Assembly: GCA_024036415.1 (NCBI GenBank)
Contig: JAMWET010003560.1
Location: 57,501-121,500 of the forward strand
Reading direction: 5' to 3'
DNA length: 64,000 nt
From: Prochilodus magdalenae
Taxonomy: Eukaryota; Chordata; Actinopteri; Characiformes; Prochilodontidae
Position numbers and translations under genes: made by a program. Numbering within the stretch: position 1 is the first letter of the stretch; every line of letters begins with the position of its first letter. Shown here in pieces: positions 1 to 12,122 of this stretch. Below the pieces are notes generated by a model, which was not told the DNA's origin, made no database searches, and worked only from the letters and a program-made list of their open reading frames with translations.

Positions 1-2256
1 GGCTGAATCTGACTTGTTTGACAGAATAAACCTCTGAAGTTGGAGACATGACCATATAAGGAGCTTAAGAATCTAAACAGATTTTCTCTTTGGAAAACTG
101 AAACGGCATTTTTGAATTAAATGGCCTTATCACCTGTGGTGAGATGTCTTATGTGGTGTCTTATGAAGACATTTTATTGCATAGTAGTGTTATTTTGGAT
201 GTAGCTATATTCACATTTCAGATCTTATAGTTCAAAAGACATGCCGGGAGAAAATGTGCCCTGGACAAGGCGCTTCAATTATGGAATACTTTATTAATCA
301 CAGAACGGTAGCAATGTTCAAGAACACCATTCAGGAAAAAGCTTAGACTTTCATATGGGCATATCTTTAACTACAAAATGTCCTTCAGCTTTGGAGGTTT
401 TGGTTTTACTGAATCGTTGTGAAGTAAGAAAGGTCAAACTGGTTGAGAAGTGGTCTGTGTCCTAACTGCACCTTAGTCTAAGCAAGCTGAATGAGCATGT
501 GGTGGGATTCTGAACGTGTACTGGATAAATGCGGAGGAAATCTGTGTGTCTGAGACTCTGTAAAGGAGTGGGTTTAACATCTCTCCTGCAGATTATCCCC
601 AGAGAGAGAGACAGCGCTTTAAGGAGGTGGGGGGGTGGATACGATGGGCACATGTACTGAAATCCACTATCTGTCTAAGCAGCCCCAATCCAGCCCAGCA
701 ACTTGTGGCAGGCATGGATCCCACTAGTTTAGAGCTGATGACTGGGCAAGTGGAGCTGCTGCTTGCAGTAATAATAGGATTAGGGTGTGTGCTGGAGAGG
801 AGGGATTGAGGCAATGCTGAGATTTTCAAACCCATCTCACTTTAAGCAGATCCCTTCTTCCGCAGAGAAGTAGTGTGCTGCTGCAGACACTGTTTCTTTT
901 CCCTGAGAGTCCTCTTAGAGGAGAGGGTGGGGGGTTGAGAAGAGATGTCCAGGCTCATGTGTGAGGCTGTCAGTGGATATTTGTGTCGAGTAGAGAGTGT
1001 GTGAGTGGTGTGTTTGTTTTAAAGGTTAGCGATGAGGCCGGGCGCCTCTCTGACAATAGCAACCCATTTCAGTCTCCAGGCTGACCCACTTCCTGGTTGT
1101 GCATGCCCTCCATTTCTCTGTCTCTGGTTTGTTCTGCCTCTCTTAGTATCTTTCTCTCTGTCTGTCTGTTTGTCTCCCTTTCTCTCTTCCTCCCCTTTCT
1201 CTCCCTCTTTCATTCCTTCTTTTCTCTTTTTCTCTTCTCTCTGTCTCTCCAATCCTCAGTTCCACTGACTGTTTCTGTCCCTCTCTGCCCCCCCTCTCTC
1301 TGGTGGTCCGTCCTCTCAGAAGTGGACAGGGGGATGGTCAGAAACACTCCTGGCAGTGCTCTGTTTGATGAGCTGTGTGAGTGTGTGCACATGAAGAGGT
1401 CAATGTGAAACATATTGATTTGACGTTTGGCTCCTGTTTTCCAGCCACCGGAAACCCAGACAAGTGGTTTTGGTGTCAACTGACCTTTTTTCCAGAGTAA
1501 GCGACTGTTCTGATGGCTGACTGTCTGGGACATTAGATGCAATCCAAATAACCAGAAATGTGAAATCTTACAAATTTGGTTCAGTGGTAGTTAGAATGTC
1601 TATTTTAACCTGATCCAGAATATACCATTCTGAATGGTTAACCTGATTATTTAAAACAGCAAACAGGAAACAGTTACACTGCCTTACATATGCTGTTACA
1701 TGCTGCATAACTAGCTGAAGGGTTTTAGAGCATGTATATGTTAAATGTAGTTAAGACAAGATATTATTGTCATTACTGAATTATTGTAAGTGCCATATTA
1801 CGATTACTCTCTCTCGCTCACCATCTGAACCGGTTATCCTCCTAGGATCCTATCCTCCAAACTGGGGTGCTGGAGCCTATGTTTTCGTCTATGCTGAGAC
1901 GAAAGACAGGAAACCGCCATTAAACATCACCTGTTATTCTTTTAAGAAAGGTCTTACATTCAGAACTGTTCTAAAAAGATACACAGCATTTAAAAAAAGG
2001 GCCTTTGTTGTAGTTGTATTTAGTACTATGTTGATTCTATGTGTATAGAGCTTTCTCAGTGGCACCATCTCCAGAACTGTTCATAACTCTAGACGGTTTT
2101 CTGTAGCTTCATACAAATTGGTTGAAAGTGGTTAAGTAGTAGCATCACAACCTTCATTCTGAACGTCCCACAACACCTCATGCCTATCTTGTATTTAATA
2201 TGTGTACTTATAATATTATATGTGACATCCTTTGTCTATGAGCACCAAGCTTCCAA
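1..2256. other. Non-coding stretch, no gene recognised
   Basis: No conserved protein or RNA gene was recognised. A pyrimidine-rich section at about 1125-1300 (CTCT, TCTG and CCCT runs) produces spurious open frames on both strands. The remainder looks like unique intergenic DNA. Confidence 0.55.
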
Positions 2257-2670
2257 GTTAGGTGTAGAGCTGAATGATTTCAAAATTTCAAATTTTGAAT
2301 TTTTCTGACCAATATTACTGTTGTGATTAAAATTTGATCATTTTAATATAAATTAAGGTCCAGAAGTGCATTAACATTTTTTTCTTGCTTGATGCATGAA
2401 CACAGTCACTTAACATGCCATAATGCCAGGTAATTATGCTGTTCATTTACATTGTACCTGGGTGGTTTCCGATTGGTTTAACTCATCTACAGGTGGTTCA
2501 CAAGCGCCGTGCTATTAATTCCAGTTTTCCCACTTCATATGTGTTACAGCAACATAGCTCACATTATAGGCTGTTGGTAAACATTGCAGCTCCTGTGCTT
2601 TGCAAATTGCATTCTCTTAAAATTGCGATATCAATATCAATATGATTAATCTTTCAGCCCTAGTTAGGAG
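2257..2670. mobile_element. Non-autonomous hAT element (MITE) with 8-bp target duplication
   Basis: The element spans 2265-2662 (398 bp). Its ends are inverted repeats: TAGAGCTGAATGATT on the left (2265-2279), and the right end (2648-2662) read in reverse gives TAGGGCTGAAAGATT, 13 of 15 matching. It is flanked by GTTAGGTG (2257-2264) and GTTAGGAG (2663-2670), an 8-bp direct repeat with one mismatch. Eight-base target duplications are the hallmark of the hAT superfamily. The interior is AT-rich and has no transposase open frame, so it must have been moved by an enzyme supplied elsewhere. The element at 38884-39310 has related ends. Confidence 0.8.
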
Positions 2671-4375
2671 TGTTAACAAAAGGAAATTAAAGCTGCTGAT
2701 AAACTGGCTGTATTTCACTTGCTGAACACTGCAGGCTAAAATTATCCACATTAACACATTCTGCAATGCTTCTAACTGGATTATAAGTATGCTCATCTTA
2801 TAAGCATCTTCCGCTTATCTTTCTGTTGCAGTAAAGCAACATAAACAGACTCTTTAATGAAAGAAAAACACAGCATTTATCTTATTTCCAAACAAAAGCA
2901 CAAAGCACACAAGCCAAGTTGTACTCACGACCTCCATAGCTGTAAGTAGGAACATCTGAGGAGGCACTTGAAGGTAGCAATAATCAAACACATATCACAT
3001 CAAGAGATATGCAGTGAAGCGATAAATCATTGTTCACTGCTTTCTGTGCAGTTTTAAGATCTCGTTTTTACTTTGTGTGTTTTAAATTGCAAGGAACCAA
3101 ATCGAGTCCAAACATTTGAATGATGGAATCAAAAGCATAACAACCTTACATGCTATGTTTATTACAGAGCATCCTTCAATAGCATTACTCAAGGCATCTA
3201 TATGGGAACAATTAGTATCAACAATTATATACATATAGTTTATATGGATTGTTTTACCATATTGGTTCAAAGTCAGCATTCAATAGATGCTGGAACTTTT
3301 TGGGAATGTGCATCCTCTACCTGAGCCTATATTCCTTCCTGTCTCCTCCCTGAACTGTACGTGAAAGATAATTTTGGGTATCTTCTCTTTTCTTTTTTTT
3401 TTTTGTCGTGTGGGCTGCAGTAATGTTTCTCCCATAACCTTGGGCTGATAATGGGTGCCGTGAGCCTCTCAGATGAGCTGGAGGCTCCTGATCCAGCAGC
3501 TCTCTCAGCGAGCAGGTTTAAGTGCTCCCATCCCGGGCTCGGCAGCATGATGATGATCCATTAAGAGCTGCGTCTGAGGCCGCTGCATTAGATACAGCCA
3601 GAAAGACAGGGGGAGAAAGGGAGAGCATGTGGAAAGGTAAAGAAATAGGAGAAAAGCATGAAAACTGTTCCATTCATCGAGGACACACAGTCCCAAGCAC
3701 CAATGAGCACATGTTCATTAATGATGAGTTTTTTTTTGTCTCTACAACACAGGCCCATTAAAAGTAAGCTAATGGTTATTACCCAGCACACCCATTATCA
3801 CTCTGTGTTCTTTTTTTTTTGGGTTGTTGTTGTTTATCTTCTTTCACTGTATTGAGTACACGTTTTATGGAAATGTGCCAGATTGAATTGCCAATTCATT
3901 CTGCGTAATTCTTCTGTGAGAATTAAATTGCAGTAAGAATAATGATGTAGGCCGTGTGTTGTACTGTTAGGCAGTATCTCTATAATTTCCCATTTCCTGT
4001 GGGCCGCTGCTTTTGTCCACTTATTGTAATTAAGGTCCTCGGGGGGGCCCGAACGTGTGGTGGAGGGCTGTACGTGGAGTAAATAGAGACATGCTTACTG
4101 CACTGCACATGGATGTGTGTCACAGGGAGAATGCGGATGTGTGGGTGGAATCTGTGATTACAATTATACTGAGCGGGTGACTTTAGGAGTTGTGATTTGA
4201 TTTCTAACATGGGCCGACAGAGTTGAGCTGCTGGGAAGGCTGCAGAGCTGGGACACTGTGATCTACCTAAGAAGCACAGCAAGAGCATTTTGAGTTGAAT
4301 GTAGACATCAGACTGAAAAGGTTTAGATTACTGCAGGACTTACAGAAAATCACCAGAGAGACAAAATAGTAAAGT

Positions 4376-4376
<1 letters not shown>
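2671..4376. other. Non-coding stretch, no gene recognised
   Basis: AT-rich DNA with short T runs near 3393-3404 and 3811-3820. Short open frames here have no family features. No RNA gene or mobile element was recognised. Confidence 0.5.

Positions 4377-4448
<72 letters not shown>
4377..4448. repeat. (CTAT)n tetranucleotide microsatellite
   Basis: Eighteen uninterrupted CTAT units fill 72 bp. The purity suggests it is length-variable among individuals. Confidence 0.97.
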
Positions 4449-4639
4449 GCCTGCCAATTTTTCTGTAGTGCTAAAATTTAAGAGATTACTCCTGGACTGC
4501 TGATTGCATTCTTCTTCAGGCTTAGCTTACATTAAAGGTTATATCTCTGTCCAAACTGACTTTATTGAGTTTTGATGGTTCTGCTATGGGCTCTGTCTAA
4601 ATCCAGTTGAGACCCAGTCATGGACTACACTTTGGCTCA

Positions 4640-5227
4640 GCAAAGGTGGTCTTGACTACAGGTTACAGTTTTTCTCAGTCAGTTTCTTCATTTCTCAGTT
4701 TAGAATTCAAATTCTCAAAACTGTTAATTCAATCTCCACATCTCCTTGTCACTTGTGCACATCATACTAGCATTTCTCATTGTGTTTCATTGTGTTCAAA
4801 TGCAAGTTCATTCATGCAAATGGTCATGTACAATTGCCTGCTGTTTTTTCACATCAATTGCTTATGCCATGTTTAAATGCACTCTACTGATTGTCTGCTG
4901 AATTGTCTTACCCTCCAAAACATTTAGGCTTTAGTTCCTTGCCTAGGTCATTACATGCAAAAGTGCTGAACATGTTCTCATGATCTCTCAGGCATAATTT
5001 GTACATATCTATGAAACGTTTTTGGTAAATTTTGGTGATTTATCCTTAATTGATCAAATTGTTCTCAGGTGAGCCTTGGCTTTTATATGGAAGGGGAATT
5101 GTGAAGGTTTAGGTCAACCATTGGTCAAACAGCTCACTCTCAACCATAGGTCAGAGGTGCATCTCATGAACCTTCAATTGACAAACATATATAGACGCTA
5201 AACACTGTAGTGTCACAAAGTCTCACA
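4640..5227 (+). mobile_element. Possible 5' non-coding part of the adjacent IS630/Tc1-type transposon
   Basis: An AT-rich stretch upstream of the broken transposase starts with ACAGGTTACAGTTTTTCTCA (near 4658), which resembles the terminal sequence of fish IS630-like transposons as I recall it. No matching inverted terminus was found downstream of the transposase, so the assignment is weak. The stretch between here and the CTAT repeat shows nothing else. Confidence 0.3.
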
Positions 5228-6416
5228 ATGGAAAGACAGGGTAAGGCTGCGTGATGGAAGGCTGAGGAGACATACATTTTGAAATGTTATTCAATCATTT
5301 GTGTCGCATTTTTGCATTCTTATACCATATAGAACTGCAAGACTAGCTCACAGCGGTGGCAGAGGTCCCATTTTCACACCTCCACAGGAGCAGGCTATAC
5401 GTGCTCTGGTCATAAGAAAATAATGCCATAGGACTGAAGGAGATCCACCAAGTCATATTATACAGGACAACAGTTTTTCAAAATATTCAATCTGTAAGCA
5501 TCCCCACCATTGACCGGGTTCTGAAATGACACCAGTTGTGCATTAAACAGCTGTACAAAGTTCCATTTCAAAGAAATGGTGACAGGGTGAAAGAGCTGTC
5601 ACCAGTATAGGTAAAAGGTATCAGTATAGGTAAAACCCTGATGCATACTGATTTTTTAACTGTTTATTGTCTGAAATGACATTATATGCACTTAATTCCT
5701 GTTTAAGCTCTGCAGTGTAGAGGCTGGATTAGACACTCCACGAGATTTGTGCTGTAGCGTATCATGGAGCTGGAATCAAGAGAACCACTCCACACTTTTA
5801 TATACCTGTATAAGGCTGGCTTCAACCCTGCAAAATGCAGAAGGCATGGTCGAAACATCTTTAGCCATAGGGCTACTATTGATGTGCCAGGCCAACGCTG
5901 AGGAAACAATGTTTACACATATTCCCACTGAAGGACCCTATAACACAAAGCACCTCATCCCATTCTTGGACACCCTCTACAGGGACCTCATCCCGGATAG
6001 GTGTGATGCAAGAGGATTTGCCCAAATATGTGGTAACTTGGGATAATGTGAGTTTTCACCACTATTACACTGTCAGGCAAAGGTTTGCCATTCATCATAG
6101 AATGCTAATGGAATTCCTCCCACCCTATTCCCCATTCCTGAACCCAATTGAGGAGTTCCTCTCAGCTAGGAGATGGAAGGCGTACAATCACCAGCCACAC
6201 ACCCAGATGAACATGCTGACTGCCATGGATGCAGCTTGTGAGGATATCACAGCAGATGCCTGCGGGAGCTGGATTAGACACTCCAGGAGATTCTTTCCAC
6301 ACTGTATCGCAAGGGAAGATTTCCAGTGTGATGTGGATGAAAACATGTGGCCCAACAGAGAGGAGCATCCGGATATATGGAAAGAAAGCACTATAATTAG
6401 TTGTTGTCTCAGGTAG
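5228..6416 (+). pseudogene. Broken IS630/Tc1-type DDE transposase
   Basis: This is a relic of a cut-and-paste transposase gene. The N-terminal DNA-binding part is readable in pieces at about 5355-5600, including the motif G-G-R-G-P-I-F-T-P and, further on, T-I-D-R-V-L. The catalytic part continues from about 5764 (Y-K-A-G-F-N, then V-P-G-Q-R followed by an in-frame TGA). The second catalytic Asp is in W-D-N-V-S-F-H-H at about 6040. The catalytic Glu is in P-P-Y-S-P-F-L-N-P-I-E-E at about 6120-6155. I count 35 residues between that Asp and the first Glu, against 34 in Tc1. The C-terminus ends near 6413. The pieces lie in three different frames with several stops, so no enzyme can be made. The middle (5600-5760) is disrupted and holds a partial copy of the element's own C-terminal region. 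The family is common in fish genomes. Confidence 0.75.
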
Positions 6417-7255
6417 TTTGAATGTTTAGAGTAAGTTTCTAATGTTTCCTTTGTGTTATAGAGTGCTGCCAAACAGCTGTCTGTCTTTCCTGAATTTCTA
6501 TCCAATTTTTTTTGTCAACAAATTGTCAGTCTGAACAATACAATAAAAGAATATTACTGTAAAAATCTGATTTCCGTCCAATTTCTTGCTGTACGTCTCC
6601 CACATACAGTCATGTGTAACTTTGTGTTCTGTGTAAGTTTGTATTTTGCTGGTCTCCATTAGAATATACTTACAGTGTACACTGTTGCTCAGTATTTTGA
6701 AGGCCTTGTTCATAGGCAATGACACACAGACTAGACATTCTGATGGCACTGACAATTTGAGTGACTATTTTCTATTGAGGCAAAAACAAAGAATTCCGAG
6801 TAAGGTACATGCTTTTGCAGGTATTCCATTAAGTTTTGCTGTTTGAACTGATTGAATATGTGCTTGTATGTATAATTACAGCCATCTGAAATGTTTGAAC
6901 ATTCCCTATTCAAAGGACATGTTTTGACAGTTCTTAATTATTTGCTGAATTGAACACATTAGACAAAGGTAACTGTCACCGCACCCGTAAGATTCAAAGA
7001 CAATGTGTCAGCTGTCCTTATTTAATGTCAACAGTTGTCCTTCAAGTGGTGTCAGATCTATGACCTGTAGAACCCTGATAGCAACATTCTCTTAGGGGCT
7101 CCGTTCTGTTCTGAAGATGCAGCTGTTTCTCACATGGTAAACGTTTACACACTTGTATACAAAACACTGATATCAGGCACAATGAATGTAACACAATCAG
7201 TTTCTGCATCACAGTCAGCAATATGATTAGTGCACATTTGCATAGAAATCATCTC

Positions 7256-7258
<3 letters not shown>
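6417..7258. other. Non-coding stretch after the transposase relic
   Basis: AT-rich sequence with only spurious short open frames. Part of it may be the 3' non-coding end of the neighbouring element, but no terminal inverted repeat was found. Confidence 0.4.

Positions 7259-7316
<58 letters not shown>
7259..7316. repeat. (AG)29 dinucleotide microsatellite
   Basis: Twenty-nine uninterrupted AG units. The Glu-Arg repeat peptide read through it is an artefact. Confidence 0.97.
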
Positions 7317-7317
<1 letters not shown>

Positions 7318-9180
7318 AGATATATCAGGGTGTGCCTCAGCAGTTTGATGTGTCAGTTAGAGAAGTATATCATGGCTCTGGTCTCGTTATAGCAAATTGT
7401 GACAAATTTTAGCTAAAAAACTGTGTCTAAGGCAATATTCTCTACAGAGACACCTGTAATGGTGGAAAAGGCCTCCAAACAAACAGCACAACCCAACAAG
7501 GGTAGACATTTCCCAACACATGCGTTAAACACAAAAGAACATGGTAAAATACAAACATCACAACACAATTCAGCTATTATAACAAGAACATCTTAATTAG
7601 TGAAATGCAAAGGTTGCAGAAAACTGCATTGGATGCTGGGAGCCCTTGCCATGCTCCTCTCCATTTTTACCCAAACCCTAAGAATGGTGCTGTTATATCC
7701 TTTGTCAGGCACTGCCATTCTACTGACTGCAGCCACCGTTTGCATTCCGTATATTAGAGGAATCTAATCAAACTGAGCAGTAGAATCAAAGCCCTGACAC
7801 CGAAGCCAAAAACCCCAGCTAAATAACACTAGTAATCTTTATTGAATCACTGAATTCAGTAGCCTTGCCAATCTTTTCAGCCTTTCAGCGATACAATGCG
7901 GCCTCATTCTCCTGCCACTATTCTGGAACGCTGTTTCTAAGCAACTGGGCACAAAAAAAGCACCTCCCTCAAGATTGGAGGGATGCCACAGGCAGCGGGA
8001 GGTGATTATCAGTGGCTCTTATCTCATATTGAACCAATACCCAATTTCTGAGCAATTTCTGTAAAACTATCCAGAGTTAGGACAAATGGGGAACATTTAA
8101 CATGCCGTGAAGCCAAGACCGAGCATGAACTTCAGAAGAGGCGGCAAGCAGCAAAAGTTACTGGCTTTAATTTTTCATATGAGGACTTGGTGGGCGGTCT
8201 TCTCTAGAGGGACGATGTGGGGACGAAGGGGAAAACAAACGCATCTGCCATGAAGGGAGAGTTTAGAGTGAGGCCACTTTGAAGCTACAGCTCTTTTAAT
8301 CTGCCAATCAATCTATTTTTTTTTTAATCTCAGAGCAACAGAAGGAGCAGGACCACCATGAGAGCCCTCAGCTCTGGACAAAGGACAGCATCATAGACTC
8401 ATACTCGTGCACAACCGTACACAGAAGTTTGAGTGTTCCTGGTAAATGTACATGGTTTGTTGATATTCTAAGTGAAAAGTTAACACATCCTCTACTGAGA
8501 ACACACCTCTGCACATTTAATGCTTTGAGGAGGGAAGTGGGACACAAGTTGTGGCACATTTTATGTGTTACTGTGACAAGGTTATTCAGACTGAGTTGGA
8601 CTGAGTTGGGCTGAGTTCAGACTCTACTGGACTGGCCTGGCTTTGGACGAGAGAAGTGAGTGAACTGTGATTGCCCTGAAATAAACTACTCCAACATCTC
8701 CAGCCTTGAGTCTCCTGACTCTACCCTTCTCTGCAAGCAAGAAAAGAAACTACAATTGTCAAGCTACATGTTGAGATTTAACACTTAAGGAGGAAATATA
8801 ACGCCAGAAACAAAAGAATTGTTTTCAAACCCTGGGAGATTTTTTACATTAGTCAAATGTTTAAAGCATAAAATGCAATATTAGGATATTTGCATGTAAA
8901 ATACAATTCAAATGGAAAGTCATTTGTGTCATTTGTGCATCTTATACACCCAAATGTTCCCCTACATGCATCAGACTCTGCTGGAATTTGATAAATATAA
9001 CAAGCCTTTACAAAGCTGCAGAGTCAGTTAGATCACAATTAGACCTGTCTAGTCACTTTGTGTGACTAGTATCTGAATTGTATCCTGTTACGATTTTTGC
9101 CACATGCATTTAGACTTGGTAGTCAAATTTGTCTCTGGTTAGTTGGACTGAAATTTATTTTACTTATGATGGACTAATGA
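7317..9180. other. Non-coding stretch, no gene recognised
   Basis: Mixed composition DNA. Near 8580-8630 there is a short run of GACTGAGTTGG-like repeats. I recognised no gene, RNA or complete transposon here. Confidence 0.5.
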
Positions 9181-9518
9181 GCAGCAAGGTAGCACAGTGG
9201 GTAGCACTGTCACCTCACAGTAAGATGGACCGGGGTTCGGCTCCCAGGCGGGGTGTCCAGGTAACTGTTCTCCCTGTGTTGGCATGGGCTTTTTTCCGGG
9301 TGTTCCTCGCACAGTCCAAAGACATGTGGCCAGGTGAACTAGAGATGCTAAATAAAGTGTGAAGAGGTCTGTGAATGTGTATGCCTGTCTGTGTTTGCCC
9401 TGGGTGATGGATGTATCTGTCCAGGGTGTATCCTGCTCTTAGGCTTTTAAGGGCTGGGATAGGCTCCACCCTCCCCCATGACCCAGTAGGATTAAGCAGT
9501 TTAGAATATGAATGAGCA
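9181..9518 (+). mobile_element. tRNA-derived SINE retroposon, near full length
   Basis: A copy of a widespread teleost SINE. The RNA polymerase III A-box-like TAGCACAGTGGG (9190-9201) and B-box-like GGTTCGGCTCC (9234-9244) are spaced as in a tRNA-derived promoter. The body holds the typical CAGTCCAAAGACATG and CTGTCCAGGGTGTATCCTG segments. It ends with a GGGATAGGCTCC block and a short AATGAATGAG-like tail. Both promoter boxes are slightly degenerate, so current transcription is doubtful. A truncated relative lies at 61240-61410. Confidence 0.8.
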
Positions 9519-10639
9519 AGTGGGAAGGAATATGCAATCTGCTTATTCAAATGTGATTGCATATGCCTCCTGTAAATCATCTGCACTTTGTTTTGGACAG
9601 TAGGACCTGCCTATGTTGCTATAAAGCATTTGGTTTTACCTGGTACCCAGCCATGTGTGTAGTTCATGATTATCTGCCTTGTGTACGGATTTGGGTTGTT
9701 GAATGTGTCTCCTGAAGTAGTGTGAGTGTTCAAAATGTCGTCTGTTTTAAATGTGTGATGGGCACATAAAGTGACCAGGTGTAATGGCTAACCCAGGGAC
9801 CCTGTTTTTCCCTCCACTCTTTTTTCTCCCTTTTAACTCATTAACTCATTGCAATCTCCTTCAAGAACAAAGTGAAACAGAAATGCATGGGAGGTGAGGA
9901 GATTAGTAGTTTTGCATGGCCAGTAGGCCTGTGTTATCTGTGTTTATTTGTGTTGTACCAGTATAACAGTAATAGCAAAACTACTACCATAACACAGATA
10001 TATTTCCTGCTACTAATAGGCACTAAGCCTGTTTTATTTTTTTCCCTGCACTGAAATCCAAGGGTGCTAAAGCCCTCTCAGCACCCGCACACTGTAATTC
10101 CTTGATGAGTCCCGATGTGTGTTTGTGAGGGAGAAGGTGCTGAAAAGGGTCCTCATGTGGACGCAGATGGCTGCTGTGCGTGCTGTGAGGGTAGGTGGCT
10201 TTAAATAAGCAGTTTCACTCCAGTGAATCCAGCATGACAACAGGTATTAGAGCATGATTTGCCAGCAAGCTTAATGGAGCTTAAATAAGCTAGCCCAGGG
10301 CTTCTATCCTGCCACTTTCTCCAGTCGTCACATAAGCTGTAGTGAAGACTGTTCTACTGAATCAGTGACCTGACTCTTTACTCTTAGCATTGAATGCACA
10401 GGGTGTGACTAATGTTACATTCTTTACCTGAACCCAGACACAGATGTAAGGGTGGGCAATATGATGATAGGAGCTGGGTTAGTGATGGATGACATAACAA
10501 TGTGTGTTTCTTAGCATATTGTGGTTATTGGATAACAATGTAATGTAACAATACAACTCGACTGTATGAGGAAACCAGGTGTTTCCATGTAATTAATGAA
10601 TTCGGATACTTTAAACTGCATTCATTGCTGACAGAGACG
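9519..10639. other. Non-coding stretch, no gene recognised
   Basis: Unique-looking sequence. The segment 10440-10560 has several near-repeats of AATGT and ATATG but no convincing element structure. Confidence 0.5.
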
Positions 10640-10865
10640 TTGAACTGCAGACACAGCTTGTGTAATCTCTATTGAAGATCATTGGAACACTCTGGAGCAG
10701 CTGCACATGAGCCTTAGGTCACCAAGCTTCATGCTAAGCATCAGATACAGGTGTATAAAGCCGTCCAGCACTGGACTGTGGGGCAGTGGAACTGTGTTCT
10801 GTGGACTGATAGAGTTTGAGTGGTGTTTGTGATCCAGAACTAATCATCCAACATCAGTACCTAAC
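10640..10865 (+). mobile_element. Fragment of a Tc1-derived MITE family (copy 1)
   Basis: The segment CTGCACATGAGCCTTAGGTC, the TATAAAGC block, TGGACTGTGGGGCAGTGGAA and the GTTTGTGATCCAG block match the same order of blocks in the copies at 22555-22940, 33205-33495 (reversed) and 45852-46240. The TGGGGCAGTGGAACTGTGTT block resembles decayed Tc1 transposase coding sequence. This copy stops at about 10865, where a fold-back element begins, so its 3' half is missing. Confidence 0.65.
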
Positions 10866-11345
10866 CCGATGCTCCAGCGCTGACATAGTGATGGTGTGTT
10901 AGTGTGTGTTGTGCTGGTGTGAGGGGAGTAGAAACAGCAGTACTGCTGGAGCTATTACACACCTCAGTGTTACTGCTGGACTAAGAATTGTCCACCCACC
11001 TCTCCATCCAACAGCATCCTGTGGATGAGGGACTAGAGGATGACCAACACAAACTCTGCAGCAACAGATGATTTATCATCTCCAACTTTACGTCTATGAG
11101 TGGAACCAGCAGAGCTGGAGTGTCTAATAGTGCCTAAGAGTGGACAGTGAGTGGACATAGTGTTTAAAAACTCTGTGTCCGATCCACTCGTACCAATGCA
11201 ACACATACTAACACACCACCACCACATCAGTGTCATTTCAGTGCTGAGAATGAGAATCACCCACATAATACCTACTCAGTGGTGGTCCTGTGAGGGTCTT
11301 TACCATTGAAGAACAGATTCTAAGGGGACTAACAAAGTATGCAGA
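10866..11345. mobile_element. Fold-back (inverted-arm) repeat element
   Basis: Two inverted arms bracket about 270 bp. The left arm at 10889-10918 reads GATGGTGTGTTAGTGTGTG in its core. The right arm at about 11193-11222 reads ACACATACTAACACACCACC, its imperfect reverse complement. The complementarity extends outwards at lower identity. The sequence continues to a GTGGTGGTCCTGTGAGGGTC block and then AAGTATGCAGAGAAACAGAT, recognised as a common fish interspersed repeat. It has no coding capacity and abuts the truncated Tc1 on its right. Confidence 0.6.
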
Positions 11346-12122
11346 GAAACAGATGGATGACAATAGAACTTTTTGGTCTTAATTCCACTCGCCGTGTTTG
11401 GAGGACGAAGAATGATGAGTACCATCCCAAAAACACCATCCCTACTGTGAAGCATAGGGGTGGAAGCATCATGCTTTGGGGGTGTTTTTCTGCACATGGG
11501 ACAGGACGACTGCACTGTATTAAGGAGAGGATGACCAGGGCCATGTATTGCGAGATTTTGGGGAACAACCTCCTTCCCTCAGTTAGAGCATTGACGATGG
11601 GTTGTGGCTGGGTCTTCCAACATGACAATGACCCAAAGCACACAGCCAGGATAACCAAGGAGTGGCTCCGTAAGAAGCATATCATGGTTCTGGAGTGGCC
11701 TAGCCAGTCTCCAGACCTAAACTCTATAGAAAATCTTTGAAGGGAGCTCAAACTCCGTGTTTCTCAGCGACAGCCCAGAAACCTGGCTGATCTGGAGAAG
11801 ATCTGTGTGGAGGAATGGGCCGAAATCCCTGCTGCAGTGTGTGCAAACCTGATAAAAACCACAGGACCTCTGTAATTGCAAACAAAGGCTACTGTACCAA
11901 ATATTAACATTGATTTTCACAGGTGTTCAAATACTTATTTGCAGCAGTAACACACAAATAAATTATTTAAAAAATCATACATAGTGATTTCTGGATTTTT
12001 TTTAGATTATGTCTCTCACAGTGGACATGCACCTAACATGAAAATTTCAGACGCCTCCATGATTTCTAAGTGGGAGAACTTGCAAAGTAGCAGGGTGTTC
12101 AAATACTTATTTTCCTCACTGT
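11346..12122 (+). pseudogene. 5'-truncated Tc1/mariner transposase with 3' terminus
   Basis: Only the C-terminal half of a Tc1 transposase remains. Recognisable blocks are [11 protein letters not shown], then [11 protein letters not shown] with the second catalytic Asp, then [14 protein letters not shown] with the catalytic Glu 34 residues later (DD34E). The first catalytic Asp and the DNA-binding domain are absent. A TGA at about 11738 follows I-E-N-L, and coding-like sequence continues beyond it. The 3' end of the element, GTTCAAATACTTATTTTCCT followed by CACTGTA, lies at about 12096-12122. A second GTTCAAATACTTATTTGC occurs at 11924-11941. The left terminus is missing because the fold-back repeat sits there. 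Confidence 0.85.

Noticed and set aside
9190..9244. Possible tRNA gene
   Set aside because: A and B box-like words are present, but the sequence does not fold into a full cloverleaf and continues into a SINE body.
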